NCBI GenBank assembly: GCA_030248215.1
Contig: JASANG010001546.1
Location: 496,001 to 560,000, forward strand
From: Enoplolaimus lenunculus
Lineage: Eukaryota > Nematoda > Enoplea > Enoplida > Thoracostomopsidae
Direction: 5' to 3'
DNA: 64,000 bases
The notes under the pieces are model-generated. The model had not been told where the DNA came from. It saw only the letters and a program-made list of their open reading frames with translations, and ran no database searches. Made by a program: the position numbers and the translations under genes. Of the stretch, positions 45,901 to 58,509 are shown piece after piece. Numbering within the stretch: position 1 is the first letter of the stretch; every line of letters starts with the position of its first letter.

Positions 45901-46053
45901 GATAATGATTTTAAATTAACTACGATTTTTGTACATGAAACACGTATGAACTGTGACGAAGTTGAATTTTACAAGCTGGTAAAACAATTTCAACAACAGC
46001 ATCGGTCTCGTCGACCTCAGTTTTGGGACTCAAGGTTGTATGAAGTTAATCGA
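42952..46053 (+). CDS. Probable 5' exons of the septin gene (N-terminal extension)
   Basis: Three candidate exons in one phase chain: 42952-43029 (ATG start, 26 codons, MSVKVDSGIIEIETN), 43108-43255 and 45860-46053. The second contains KEPRTSGYFSNVVPEDVQRP and PQWSIEYPVTDNFIF. The third contains MNCDEVEFYKLVKQF and RPQFWDSRLYEVNR. Donors are GTCAGT, GTACAT and GTGAGT. Acceptors are ACACAG (fair) and TATGAG (poor). The last donor is phase 0 and meets the phase-0 septin exon at 47682. Joined, they add 140 residues of unknown fold; I recognise no domain. They could instead belong to a separate short gene, or exon 3 could start at its own ATG (45946). The composition looks coding compared with the AT-rich flanks. 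The poor acceptor at 45859 is the weakest link. Confidence 0.5.
43514..43875 (+). mobile_element. MITE with about 42-bp inverted repeats (GGCTAGTCCA type)
   Basis: Left arm TAGCTCAAGCCGTAGTTCAG then TTCCGAATTGGGCTAG. Right arm CTAACCCAATTCGAAAGTG then TGAATTATGACTTGTGCTA. The words GACTTGGGCTAGTCCA and GGACTAGTCCAAG recur just inside each arm. Superfamily not assigned. It lies in an intron of the proposed extended septin gene. Confidence 0.72.
44585..44957 (+). mobile_element. hAT-like MITE (CAGGGTGGCA ends) inserted in another MITE
   Basis: Starts CAGGGTGGCATCGAATCC and ends GTTGCCACCCTG, with exact TATCAGAG on both sides (44577-44584 and 44958-44965). Internal GAATCCGAATCC repeats match 28158-28482. 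The target word includes CAGAG, the first five bases of the neighbouring element at 44961. Confidence 0.92.
44961..45392 (+). mobile_element. hAT-like MITE hit at its left end by another
   Basis: Starts CAGAGTGCAACCGGAATTCG and ends ATTCTGATTGCGCCCTG, with TTCCGG-type subterminal repeats as in 36417-36806. Its outer target repeat is hard to read: the left flank before the duplicated CAGAG is GTATATAT, the right flank AATTATAT. Confidence 0.8.
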
Positions 46054-46093
46054 GTGAGTGCAATGTATAACGAGTATGTGCGCATGTAAAGAT

Positions 46094-46265
46094 CAGGGGC
46101 GGAGCGTTTTTCTGTGAGACTAGAAAAGAGTAAGCTTAAGCTGTAGACTAATTTTTTTGCTTGGCTTAGGCTTAGGAATATGCTCATTCTTACGCTTAGG
46201 CTTAGGCTTAGGCTTACGCTTAGACGTAGGCTTAAGAATATGCTTATAATACTGGTCCGCCCCTG
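46094..46265 (+). mobile_element. Inverted-repeat element with TTAGGC run, copy 2
   Basis: Ends CAGGGGCGGA and TCCGCCCCTG are perfect 10-bp inverted repeats, and the match continues outward (GTAAAGA left, TCTTTAC right). Inside are about three clean TTAGGC units and further near-matches at 46160-46250. It lies 40 bp after the donor of the exon ending at 46053. Confidence 0.75.
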
Positions 46266-46354
46266 TTCTTTACATTGGCCCGAGTATGCATATATACGTT
46301 TCGGTCATATTTTTTGCATGCTTCTAACGTTTTATTGAAGTTATAATATACACC

Positions 46355-46764
46355 CAGAGTGAGATGTGGGTAAGGATTTTGTTTCCCAACCCGCGCTTTA
46401 CCCGTTCAAATCAGAATTTATGTTTACCCGCGGTTTACCCACGCTAAAAAGATCTACCCATGATCCATCGTTTACTCGGGTGGGAAGTATGACCAGTATA
46501 TTAAAAATCGCTGGTGATTTGCTCGTCAATGAAGTGTTGCGTTATAGCTCGAATGAATTTTACATCTGAAAACTTACTAGAAACAGTAAATTTTCAAACC
46601 CAACTAAATAAAGCACAGAACTTTTGCTTCTTTTTCGACGCTCATAGCGTGTATATATTATGTTTGACACCTTAACTCTTAAAGGTTTGGCGAGGGAATC
46701 AACTGTCAATTTTTTTACCCGCGGTTGAAATTTTCACCCGACCCCCGGGTACAGTACCGCTCTA
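46355..46764. mobile_element. Eroded MITE with GGGTA/TACCC blocks
   Basis: AGAGTGAGATGTGGGTAAGG at the left and CCCCGGGTACAGTACCGCTCT at the right are imperfect inverted ends. CCCGCGGTTTACCC and TTACCCGCGGTTG occur inside each arm. No target duplication is visible. Confidence 0.5.
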
Positions 46765-47524
46765 TATGTACCTCTATTATATTATATATGTATGTATGTT
46801 ACTAAATAAATCTTAATGTAAAATTTTGGGTTTGATTCCTATTAGGGTCGCTCTCTGCCTCTTCCAGGGCGAACCTGCTAGGATTCGCAAATGCTATTTG
46901 AATTCGGGCTTATGGTTCTTCTCAAGCAAAATATTGTGTATCTGTATCGTAGGTGTGAATGTGTATCAGTAAAAGAAATATTTGAGCTCATTTTGCACTG
47001 GCTTATGTGACTGTCGGACGGGGTGACATTTGATTGACATGTATTTGTTGTTTAAACGCGTGGGGTAACAGGGGTTTTGTAGGGTATTTGTGGTGAACGG
47101 CGAGACGACTCTGTCGTGTGCACTGAATTGACTCTGTTATATATACGTACGTATTGATGTTTTGAATGACATAAATGAGAAACGGATGTTTTCAGTCCGT
47201 GTACGGATTCTGTGTCTGTATCTGGTCCATGCATCCGGTATAAACCTACCGGGTACCGGATATTTGCTTGATTTTGGTTGAGATACAAAGTTGAAAATAG
47301 ATAATGTTTTTGCTCTAACGTGTTTTCTACAGTTTTTATGCCATGTTTAGACCGGGTAAAGATTGTTGTAAGGAGAACGTTTAAATTTGGGGCGCGTAAT
47401 TCTTCAGTTCAAAGACACGTAAGATACCAGATTCCAGTTTCCGAACCTGATTCACATAAGAGTAAAATTTTGGGTTCGAATTGAACGGAGAGCAAAAAAT
47501 GTGCAACAACAAACACTGGACATC

Positions 47525-47584
47525 AGTGTTCGAACAGGAAGTAAATTTTGTCGGAACAGGAACAGGAATTCCGGTTGAACGCTG
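47525..47584. mobile_element. 60-bp MITE remnant
   Basis: CAGTGTTCGAACAGGAAG at the left and GGAATTCCGGTTGAACGCTG at the right, the two ends of a GGAACAGG-class MITE with almost no interior. It lies just upstream of the first septin core exon. Confidence 0.6.
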
Positions 47585-47681
47585 TTAGACGTATACATAG
47601 TGCGCTATAAGATTGCCGGCGTTGGAAATGGTTCAATTACTTCGATTAGATGACATAAATTGTGTTCGTTTGCGTTTGCAG

Positions 47682-50600
47682 GTATCTGCGTTACAGTCAC
47701 GTCGTGAAGCGTTTTTCAAAGAACAACCAGTTCCGCCGACAATGCCTTCGTCAAATGGCGCTTTGATGGGTGCCGCCGCCGCGTCGTCTCATGTCGGTTC
47801 CGGTGGAAAGACAGCACCGTTGGCCAATGGAGAATCGATGAATATTAGAGACCATAGTAGGTTGAAGTGTTGTGTTGTAGATGCAAGCTTGAGCGTATTT
47901 GCCAAAATTTTGAAGCGACTTTGTTCATTTGAGTGGTTTTTGGAAAAAAAGTCGGCGAAATGAAACTTCAGCCTAATTCACCTAATGTATCACAGGTGAT
48001 GGCTGTGTGAAATGTATATCGCAGTGAAGGGTTTCTAATCATCTGTATATTACAGGTAAAAAACTAAATTAGAAATCACCCTCTATTGATTGTTGTAGGG
48101 GGTGTCAGCAGGGTGCAAAGCGGAACTAGATTATACCGGAATCGGAAATAGAAATTTTGTGACTACACGGAGAATTTGCATTGGCAAGTATAATGTTGAT
48201 TTAGGGTGTCGGTTGGCTGGCAACAATTTGCAAACAGGTTGCATGAACAAGTCGGCGGTGATTTTTGTGTCTGCAGAGCTAAATTACAATTTATTATTGA
48301 TAAGTTAACGCATAGAAAGTAATAAAATAGATAAATGATACAGAATTCTTATGCAACATATCGCAACAAATAGAATTAAAATTAAAATTTCAAAATTCCG
48401 ATTTCAACTGATTGTGCAATCGGAATCCGAATCGGAACTCGTTTTGAATCGGAATTTTAATAGAAATCGGAATTCCGGTTGTTCCTTGGATGTCAGTTCC
48501 TGGTGGTTAATAAATGTGTGTATCAAGTGATGTTTCCGCGCCTGTAGCCAGACGAGTGCCAGTGGTGCTTTAATCCCCCTGAATACTTTTTCACCCTTGT
48601 AGGAAAGTTTTAAATTTGCTGGTAAATCATCGAAAATCCTTGTATGCCCCTCTTGAAAATTTTCCACCCCTTCTAAGCAAGGAAAGCTGTCTACGAGCTT
48701 GAATATTTTCTTGGGTTGGATGTATATGTAAACAATAATAACCTCACAATTAGGCGAGTCGTATACAAACGTACTTCCTCAGTTTTACTCTTCAAAGAAA
48801 CGACTACAATTCAATTTGAGAGTTGTTGCGTCTGGTGTCAATGCTACCGTTTACACGCTGTCTGCAACCGCTATAATGGGTTTAGGTTTAGGCTACACTG
48901 CGATACGAGTATTGTGGGTCTTACGCTGTGGTACGTATGCAATTTGAAATTTGTGGGCCAGCAGGAATAAAAAACTGTAGGATCCTTATATGAGGGGTAT
49001 ACATTCTCGAAATGAAATCGTCGTTACACCCCTGTACTTATTATATTATAATTTGGTACAGACAAACTTCAGCATAAGTATATATGTGTAGTGTTGTGGT
49101 CATGTCAGTATCCATCGGTCATTCATTTATTGATCTCATACGCACTAATGGGAGCCGTATATACTTGAATATCCAAACGCTACGGAGGTTATGCGTCAGT
49201 GGTAATTAATAGTCGGGTAAGAACGCCAAGTTGTCGCGGGTGGATGGATTGCTGGCTAACGCTGGTGCTGTCCTATGACGGACGATGTTTTTAGATAAAA
49301 AAGTGTTGCTTACAAATTGTTATTCGGTGTCATGCGAAAATAACCCGTGTGTAAAATTTGTTAAAAGAATAGCGCCGTTGAAGGAAGCTGAACAGTGGGT
49401 ACAATATTATGCTTAGAGATTGCGGTAACATAGAGTTAAAGGCACTACCGAAGCCAAATATTTTTGACACTGGGTCTGAACTGGGATTAGATTTAAAATG
49501 TGTATATTATATACGTATTAGAGTTTTATTGTATTTGGCTGTATATAAATAACGAACGTCGTTTTTATTAAGCCAGTTGCCATAAAATCATTTTGCCTGA
49601 ATAGTGTTTACGTAACGGTTTGAAAATGATAATTGTTCAATTTCGACGTTACTTTGAAGGCAGGAAGTAGTAAATTTTTGCTTGCTGGCTGGCTCACGTG
49701 TCCGGTCAATCAGGTTGAGTGTGTTTGACTATTTGCAGTAGTTGCAGTATTTATTGATATCCTGCTGTGAGAGAGGTCAAGCGTAATAGCAAGCTATACG
49801 TTTTAATATATTGTATAATAAGCTGTAAGCTGCAAGGCATATTATATGTAGCATAAAGCTGGGTCACACTGGATATATACAGATATATGCCAGTAAGGGA
49901 TAATGGATCGTATGTATGTATGCTTTCAAAGCAAGCTTATTATGCGGTAAATATGTATTTATGAGGGGGTGTTCAGTGTTTGAAGATTGCCGAATGATCA
50001 TAAGGCTGGTTTCGATATGGATCTGCTCAATGTAGAGGTGTCCATCCAAATATTTACGCCAAGGCCCGTTTAGGAATTAAATAAAAAAGTTGAACCTGTT
50101 TTTCAACCAGTGTAGGTTATATATTGTGTCCAAACCTGAAGCTCCGTAACACATATACTTAGGATTAAGTGTGGGACAACCTGATTTATGTCTAAGTTTA
50201 ATAGACGTTTTCGTTAAGCCTAAATTTTAAATGTGTGGGACAGTGTACAAGAGCCGTTGTAATTCAGTATATACGTAATTTGTTTATCTAAGCCTTTCCG
50301 TAAAAGTGGGTTTAAAGCTAAGCTTAAATGTTGACCTTAAATTACGAAGGGGGGGGGTTTAACAGCCTTTGAAAACCTAATCATTTGAGTAAAGTTTCAA
50401 GCCTTTGTAATTCATCAGTTCTATTGTACACACAGGGTCATCCAATCATATGGCGAACGGTCATCATGCGACCACTGCCGGCACAGCAATCGCTGCTGAA
50501 TCGAATGGTATCTCGTCGACAACGTCTTCAACACATCATTCAGGATTCGGTGGTGGAAAATCGCAATTGCAATCATCCGCTGCTACACCACCGCAAACAT

Positions 50601-53600
50601 CAAGTCGAACGCCATTATCAGCCAGACAAACTGGCGTCGTCGGTTCAGGACCCCATCATTCTCATGGATCTTCACACGGTCTTCCCGGTGGGACTCATGC
50701 TCCGCCGCTGCCGCCGATTCCACAGAAACAAACCGTTGTTCACGGTTACGTTGGATTTGCGAACATTCCGAATCAAGTCTATCGGAAAGCGATTAAAAAA
50801 GGATTTCAGTTTACTCTGATGGTCGTTGGTAAGTAACTGATGGGAAGACGGAGTGGAGGTAAAAAGAAGCCATGGGTAGAAACAAATAAATGATTGTGGG
50901 TAGAAGTTGAAAGAAATACGCGAGTAGGAAGTGGTAGATCTGTTACAGAACATGATGCATTGCTGGGTGCCCAGATAGAGGAACGCGATACGAATAGCAA
51001 ATTTTTTACCGGAAACTAAATTAAAAGTAATTGTTAGCTTGATTGTTTTATTTGTACTTCAGCGGATCAAAATTTGAACTTGTTGACTTGTCCCGAAATG
51101 CAATTGCAGCAAGGTGCTAAAACGCTCACTTGTAAATATTATGCAATTCGAGAGCTCTAGATACTGGAACCGGATACTAATATCGGTTTTGGTCGGATAT
51201 TAAAACCGGATCGGGATATTCGATAGCACTCTGATGGTATTGTTGTATTTATTACACGTCGAAAGCGAAGGCGTGGGCTTCTATACGGCATCTGTAATGA
51301 GTACCAACCATGATGGCAACAAAAGTTAGGAACCCGTTTCAAATTCAACTACAATCAAACGTTTGGATTTGGGATCAGATGCTTCCAAACCCAGCAAAGT
51401 TCGGCATCATCTATGCATTGCATGTTTTTAAAATTGAGTTGAGCTGACTGAATCCTTGTTTTGAAACTTAACAGTTGCGGTTCGAATCCTCAATCTACGT
51501 TTCAATGAATCCTTGTTTCGATTTTTCAAAAGTCTTTTGTTTCAATTGCTTTCCTGCTTATTATTCGACCGGGTAAATGGGCATATCAAAATTATAAGTT
51601 ATGTTAATTCTACAGAATACTCATTGCAGTCTCCTTAAGTGACTTATTTGATCAATAGAGAATTGGGGAAGAAATGCTATTTATCTCTATATATACCTTA
51701 CTATTTCAGGTCAGTCTGGTCTCGGAAAATCAACGTTTGTTAATTCGTTGTTTTTGACTGATGTATATAGTGACGCCGAACGCGTACAGAAAAACGTCAG
51801 TGTGTTGGAGAAAACTGTTCAGGTAAGAATTGAACAAAATGTGTATACGTTTGCGTTCAATTTTGAATACTCCACAGAAAAAATTTTGAATCCGGCAATG
51901 CCTTTTTCACACAAGGTGCTACCGGATATCCGGTTCTGGTTGATATCCGGCAAAAATTGCCCAGCTGCGGTTATCCGGAATATACTTACTGAATACTTGA
52001 CATTTACGGCGCGGTGCGTCCGAATATATCATAAAATGGCTGTTTAAAATAGATATTAAAACATTTTTGCTGCGATTTCATCTTCTCAGTGTAATTTGAA
52101 AACAAATAATATATTCTGTTTTGAGTGTTGTGTGGATTATTATTTTGAAATTGCGATCTTCATAATATGTAACACAAGCAGAAGATAGTTTTATAAAATC
52201 ACAGTATAATCGGTTGATTTAAATTTCGACAATAAATTGTGGATGAAGTGAAGCTTGACAGAGCATTAAGCTTTGAGTGCGTTGTAAACAGCGATTTTTG
52301 TGGTGAAATACAATTGAGTACGTGTGTCGTACGTATTTTTGTTTACTTTTGCAGTTTGGCAACTTATCGTGCGAATGAGCAAAAAATACTGTTCATAATG
52401 CAAAAGTTGAACAGATTGCTTGTAGGGTATTCTGTAAGATGAGGGGGCTCTGTTTGTCGATTGGAACGAATATGAATGTACAACCAATGTGTTTCGGTTC
52501 TAATTTGAAATAAGAGTATTTTGTTTTGGCGATAACTGTTTTTAGGGTTAGCAGTAAATCAGACAGATTATTTGTTGTTATGGTGTGGTGGGATTTGAAA
52601 AATACACAATATCGTAAAGGCACCAGGAAACTTCGAAAATGTTGAATATTGTGCCAGAATAAGTGGATAGAACAAATATTGGATTTTCGTACCAGGATTG
52701 CTGGTTTGATTGCAGCTTGGATGGCATCTAAGCATAATTTTGGTTTTATGTTAATGGCTGAAATTTTTCTAGTGGCTGATTGAGTCGGTTTGTAGTGTTG
52801 CGGTGGTCATATCAGTGATGAATTTGGACTTTGTTTGATTTGACACATTTCAGATTGAAGAAACAAGTGTTCGACTGGAAGAAAATGGTGTCAATCTGAC
52901 GTTAACGCTTGTCGATACGCCTGGATTCGGTGACGCTGTTGACAACAGCAATTGGTAGGTTTTGTCTAATAACGGAGCATTTTGTGCCGTAATAATAATA
53001 TAACGAGTCATGGCCATTGTACCGTCCATCACCGTGCGGAATTGTACGCGAATTACTGACCTACGATACCGTATGGTGACGGACAGCAAGCGCCGGCGGC
53101 GCACCGCAGGTATAGCGCCACGTTTATTCTCGACTTTATTTATTGTTTACGAATAGGAATTTCCTGTGATATTTTATTGATTTGCAAAATGAAAGAATAA
53201 GTTTGCGTTGAATTGTTGGTTTTAGCTGGGATCCAGTATTGGAATACATCGACAGCAAATATTCAGAGTATTTTGGCGAAGAAACGAAAATCAATCGTCC
53301 AGTGAGTATCTCAGACAAACGCGTTCATATTTGCCTTTACTTTATCGCTCCAACTGGTCACGGGTAAGTAGTTTTTGACGCTTGCTTGCGGTGTACAGTA
53401 ACTCAAGTGTCCGAGTTGGTGGGAAACGCTGGAGTTACGCTGTGCAGAATGGTGGATGGTGTGGATGCATAGTGCATTACCACAATATTATTTGTGTTTT
53501 GGAATAAATGTTATTGCAATAAGGAAATAATATAGAGTCCTCAGGATTTTTGGCACTTTTGTTTCTTGTAAGGTTTGAACGAAAACTTTTAAACACAACA

Positions 53601-56600
53601 ATACGACACTGAGATGTAATCAAAATGTTACTGTGTAAACGGGGCTGGTGTTACGATAGCCTTGGCTCCCCATAAACAGGTCTTAATGGGACAGTCAATA
53701 AAATGATGCACAGCTCTATATCTTCGTGGTCCACGACAAAAATTTAAGTTTGCCAAGATGTGAGGTCAAGGGTCGCCCACAATTGGGGGGCTGATGGCGC
53801 TTACATCGACGCTGTGTCCATATGGTTACGTAGAAGTTTGAAGAACAATTAATATTAATATTTTGAACTGTTGCTAAAATAAGTAATTTTATAACGTATG
53901 TTTTAATTACAGTCTCAAAGCATTGGATATTGAATTTATGCAACGCGTTCATGATCGTGTCAATATTATCCCAGTGATTGCGAAAGCAGACACACTGACC
54001 AAAGAAGAATGTGAGCGATTTAAGAAAACGGTAAGTTCGAGTAAACTGTACTCTGCGAGTCTGTGCGCATTTTCTGGACATGTTCGAGCCTCATGCATCA
54101 TTTTAGCCTCGTGCTCGAATATTTTTGATAATATTCTACGTAGGAAAGAAAAGCAGTATTGAGATTTACGGAAACAGTAAGCGTACTGCACAGGTGGACT
54201 GTAAAAGAGACGCAATACATAGCCGCTGGGTGCCACCGACGCTCTTGCAGACACCTTACCACAAAGCTGGCATCAACTGTCGTACAATATTCTTAGCAAA
54301 AAATTTGAACCTGCAATCTCGATGTTGCAGCAAATCCTGGTCGCAGGTCTGGCGATTCTTTGCGGTTATTTTTTGCACATAACAGTCAGTTGGAATGCTA
54401 TCAATTTCGTTTCTGGGCACATAATAGTGTGTCTGCTCAGGAAAATTGTTATCTCGCTTACGTTTGTGTTTGAAATGGACTGAAACAGTTCAAATTTGTG
54501 AACTTGAAATTTACCAGGATTTTCAAAATATATGACTCGTTACGTATCAATTTTTTCGTTTCATTGTGACAATGTATGATTTTAGATAATGCGTGAAATC
54601 AAGCAATACGATATTCGAATTTATGACTTCCCGGAAGGTGATGACGAAGAAGAAAATCGATTGCAGCGATCGCTGAGGGTAAATTGTTGCAATAGTGTAA
54701 TCACTTGCAAAGGCAGTCACAGAAAGGAGTGTCGGCATCTCGGCCCTTCGAAAAACGTTTGTACACAGAGCTCTATTCAGCGACTGTGACGTCTTAATTT
54801 TCTGCGGTATAAATTAGTTGGTGTCCCTATATGGCTGAATTATTCCATGTCATATTAATTATTTGACGTCATAATAGATTGTAATTTTTATTTCAAAGGA
54901 CGAACTATTGTGTTATTTTAAAGTTTATCTGTACTGCGGTTTGAACAACTGCAAAACAACTTTATTATTATTATTATTGCAGGAACGAGTGCCATTTGCG
55001 ATTGTCGGCAGCAATATGATATGTGATGTCGATGGTAGAAAAGTCCGTTGTCGAAAATATCAATGGGGCATTGTTGAAGGTATGTAACTTACTTATGTGT
55101 ACAGTCATATTAATCGTATTGGTTTGTTTCTTAAAAATATGTGACGTGCGCCATGTCCAGTTCGAACTAAGGCTACAACACAAATAGACGGAGCCTGATG
55201 TATGTATATATTTTTGTGTTTGTTGATTGCTATGATGTTTGGTTACCTTAGTCTGCATGGAGTTGCGAAAAAGCCTATACATGAGTACTTAAATATTTTC
55301 AGTTGAAAACTTGGAACATAACGATTTTGTTGCGCTGAGAAACATGCTAATACGGTGAGTAAAGGGTAACAGTCGGTATTATACATAATTTGTTTACAAA
55401 TTTGCCAGTGGCTTTAAGTTTGGTTGGCGTGCATTACATTTTTGCTCTTACAAATTCTATATATTTGACACAGTTGTGTATTTTTCGTACAGCTGTGTAG
55501 TGTTGGTTGTTGTATTGGCAATGAGCTAACTTTTCAGAACATAATATAGAAAAACGCAATATTGTGTACGTTAATTTGTTGGACAATACGAATTGTTCAG
55601 TTTATATTATCTTGTCACAAAATTTGTGCACTCTGGTGTTAGAACGCGCCCAAATTATTATTATGGTCAGCGTCTCAGATGTTACAATATCCGCTCTATA
55701 CTGTTTGGAAATCCAAGAGGTCAAAGTATTTTGGCTTTAATTAACTTCAACAACGTCTAAGAAGTAAAGCCATAACCAAATACTTTAACCAAATACTTGA
55801 CCTAACGAAGTTAGACTCTGCTGAAAGTGTACTGTATAATTCGGGTCACAGACGTAATCTATAGACGTAGCTGTTTTCGGGTTCAGATTAAGCTCCCATT
55901 CAGTCTAGGCTTACGTCTTGGACTTAACTTAGGTTGTAAAATTAGGGTATTTCGTTAAGCTTTAGTCCCCAGTTTTGGAGTTAGCTGTAGTCTCGAAATT
56001 TACCATCAAATTTAAAAAAATCACAAATAAAACTGTAGTGCAGTGGCTGGATTCTGAAATGTCTGATGGAAGGAGGGCTATTGTGAAAAAGCCTCGCGAT
56101 CTGGATTAATCCAACTTAAGTGTGGTGGCTAAGCCTGAGTGGCACCACTTGTATTTGCACTGCTGGAAAACATATGCCACATTATGAAAATAAGCTCGTA
56201 TGCTGCCCAAAATATTATTGGCGTTCCTGCTTTAATAACATTGGTAGATGCTGTGTATGGTTTAATTACTGAAAAGTTTAGTGTTACGGTTGATTTAATT
56301 CTAAGTTCCTTAGCCTAAAAGTAGTAATCAGCGTCAAGTTAAACTTTAAAATTATAGTTGTTTGTGTATTCAATTAATTGTGTTTATTTGCATTTGTTTA
56401 TTTAGTACTCTTGTTTATATTAATATTTTTCATTTTTAGAACGCATATGATTGATTTAATTGAAGTCACGAAATGTGTGCATTTTGAAAATTTTCGTTGC
56501 CGTCAACTGATGTCAATCACTGCTGATCGTCATAAAACCGATGAAAACGATATGTATGTTGTTTTTGCTTGTTTCTTTATTTGTTTGTTTTTCTATGGTG

Positions 56601-58214
56601 TTCATTATTTTACTTCACAGTTGACTACTATAGCATTACATAAGCTCAGTCTACAAAATAATGAGTTCCGGCAGGTATTGTCCAGGCAGAATTTAAGCAT
56701 TTGCCACAAAACAGAATTAAATTCTGTGAAATTCTTATTATACCGCGAGCAACAAAGCATATCGTAATGATGAACGCAACAATATTGGTTCTTACTGTTT
56801 ATACCAGTATAGCCTGCTTGCTTATCGGAATTCGAATCTGATTATTTTGTCAATTTTTCCAGCGATCCGTTCGTTCAAATGGACGAAGAAAAACGAAAAC
56901 ACAATGAAAAAATTCGATCAATGGAAACTGAAATGGAAGCGGTAAACTTAATGACGTGTTTATTGGAGCTGTTAATCATTGTATAACTTTGAATCCAGTG
57001 CCTGTATTCTCAATTGGCTAAAATTGCTCTTACATAAAGCCCCGTTTGAAACTATTAACCTATAAACAAATAAATATGTAACGCGTGCAAATTTTGTACC
57101 ATATTGAACATTTACGGAGGTGGATTTTGATAATGGTTGTATGTATTGACCTAAAATTTCTTATTTAATACATACGTTGGTGCGTTGCCCCGACTGCCGC
57201 AATGACGATATTAGTTTTGCAAATAGCGAATATTCGTAGTAATTTTTCATACTTCGCTAAAAGTAGCGTCGGAAAGCTTTGAATGTCACTTTTATGCTTG
57301 AAAATTTATGTTTTAGGTATTTCAACAAAAAGTGAATGAAAAGAAACTCATGTTGAAGGATCTTGAAAGGAATGTGAGTGGCTAATTTTAAATAAATGGA
57401 AAAAATGAAGTTTTGCGATGTTCATACGTTGGCCAAAGTGGTGTAAATGAAAGCGAAACGTGTAGAATAAATTTTCTACGTGGAAAGAGCGTATAAGTTG
57501 ATAACAAGTTTCTAAACAACCAGTAGTTTTGCAAATAAAGCTGATGACTATTGGCTGTAATAAATGGTTTTTAGCTTGAAAATCAACGAGAACACAATCG
57601 ATTGCAGTTGGAAACGAAACGAAATGAAGTTCAAGAGAAACGGAAAAAGTTGGAAGAAGAACGCGCAATGTTTAGCAACGAAAATCCAACGTTTGCGAGA
57701 TACATTTCGTCCGATAGTCTTCCAGGGTACGGCGGAGTATACCACAAGTTTAAGATATTTGACGATATTCCCACCCAGTCTGGTAAAAAAGTATAACTGA
57801 CACATAAATTTTATTTAATCACTCCTGCTATGCCAGGGGCGTTGCCAGAATTTCGGGAATGGGTCTGATATTACAACTGGGCCGTTTGGATCTCTCTTCG
57901 CATATCTTTCTAGCTACTACCATGAATAATGGTGAATGGTCATGCTTTTTAGAAGCATTTTTTGTTTAAAGATCGCGTATTATAACCGACACATCACCAT
58001 GCTTAAGTCACATTTGGTGTACTGCGTTAGCGAAAGAATCAATTTTCTTTCCGGATCGGTATTCCATTGAATTTCAAAAGGGCTATTTAGAGTAAAGCAT
58101 TATTTGACTGGATTAATGTGTGCAAAATTTTGAAGAACTTTACGTTCAAAAATGAATACGTTTCATTTTTTTATTTTCAGGAAAGATAAGAAGAAAAAGC
58201 ATGGATTATTTTAA
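47682..58214 (+). CDS. SEPTIN7: Septin, SEPT7 class
   Basis: Fourteen exons: 47682-47856, 50436-50828, 51710-51822, 52854-52954, 53226-53363, 53913-54030, 54586-54678, 54983-55079, 55303-55354, 56440-56553, 56863-56941, 57317-57373, 57575-57726, 58181-58214. All phases agree, giving 571 residues from 47682. A disordered Gly/Ser/His/Pro-rich N-terminus leads to [20 protein letters not shown], the SEPT7 polybasic entry. The GTPase domain has GQSGLGKST (P-loop), [15 protein letters not shown] (G3), [11 protein letters not shown] (G4) and WGIVEVEN (septin unique element). A basic, Glu/Lys-rich coiled coil follows, ending [10 protein letters not shown]. Septins form hetero-oligomeric filaments at the cleavage furrow and cortex; SEPT7 types carry the C-terminal coiled coil. 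The core matches human SEPT7 closely ([11 protein letters not shown], GLKxLDIEFM). The true start is uncertain: in-frame ATG codons lie at 47613 and 47742, or the gene begins with the exons at 42952-46053. Several MITEs sit in its introns. Confidence 0.94.
48109..48488 (+). mobile_element. hAT-like MITE in a septin intron
   Basis: Starts CAGGGTGCAAAGCGGAAC; the right end GGTTGTTCCTTG is eroded. Flanks GGTGTCAG (48101-48108) and GATGTCAG (48489-48496) are an 8-bp duplication with one change. It is the same family as 40407-40877. Confidence 0.85.
53021..53090. repeat. Hairpin-forming GC-rich block in a septin intron
   Basis: GTCCATCACCGTGCGG and CCGTATGGTGACGGAC can pair with three mismatches around a loop of about 35 bases. 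It is followed by GCGCCGGCGGCGCACCG. It may be a short inverted-repeat element similar in style to 13672-13790. Confidence 0.5.
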
Positions 58215-58496
58215 CTTTATACATTAATAGTCATCAAGTCAGTTTATGTGAATTTTTGCATGTTTTAATAACAAAATTTGGATTTTTGAGAAATTTAGTC
58301 AAAGTATTACGTAAAATTTGATTTCGTATTATGAGTTTTCAATTTTATGAAATTCTAGCGTTGAATCGATAAATCGCTACGGGATATAGTTTAACTGTGT
58401 TAACGGATTGATTTCGGAAATGTAAAATTTACTGAAGTGTTTATTTACTATTTTATGTTTTTGCAGTTAAAGCAGAAAATAACTGAAATATTTGTC

Positions 58497-58502
58497 AATA
58501 AA
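58497..58502 (+). terminator. Septin polyadenylation signal
   Basis: AATAAA, the first on the plus strand after the septin stop (58212-58214), about 280 bases downstream. Confidence 0.55.
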
Positions 58503-58509
58503 ATTAAAG

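Noticed and set aside
50385-50953. Other frames over the septin exon 50436-50828
   Set aside because: Shadows in alternative frames; the accepted frame leads directly into the SEPT7 GTPase entry sequence.
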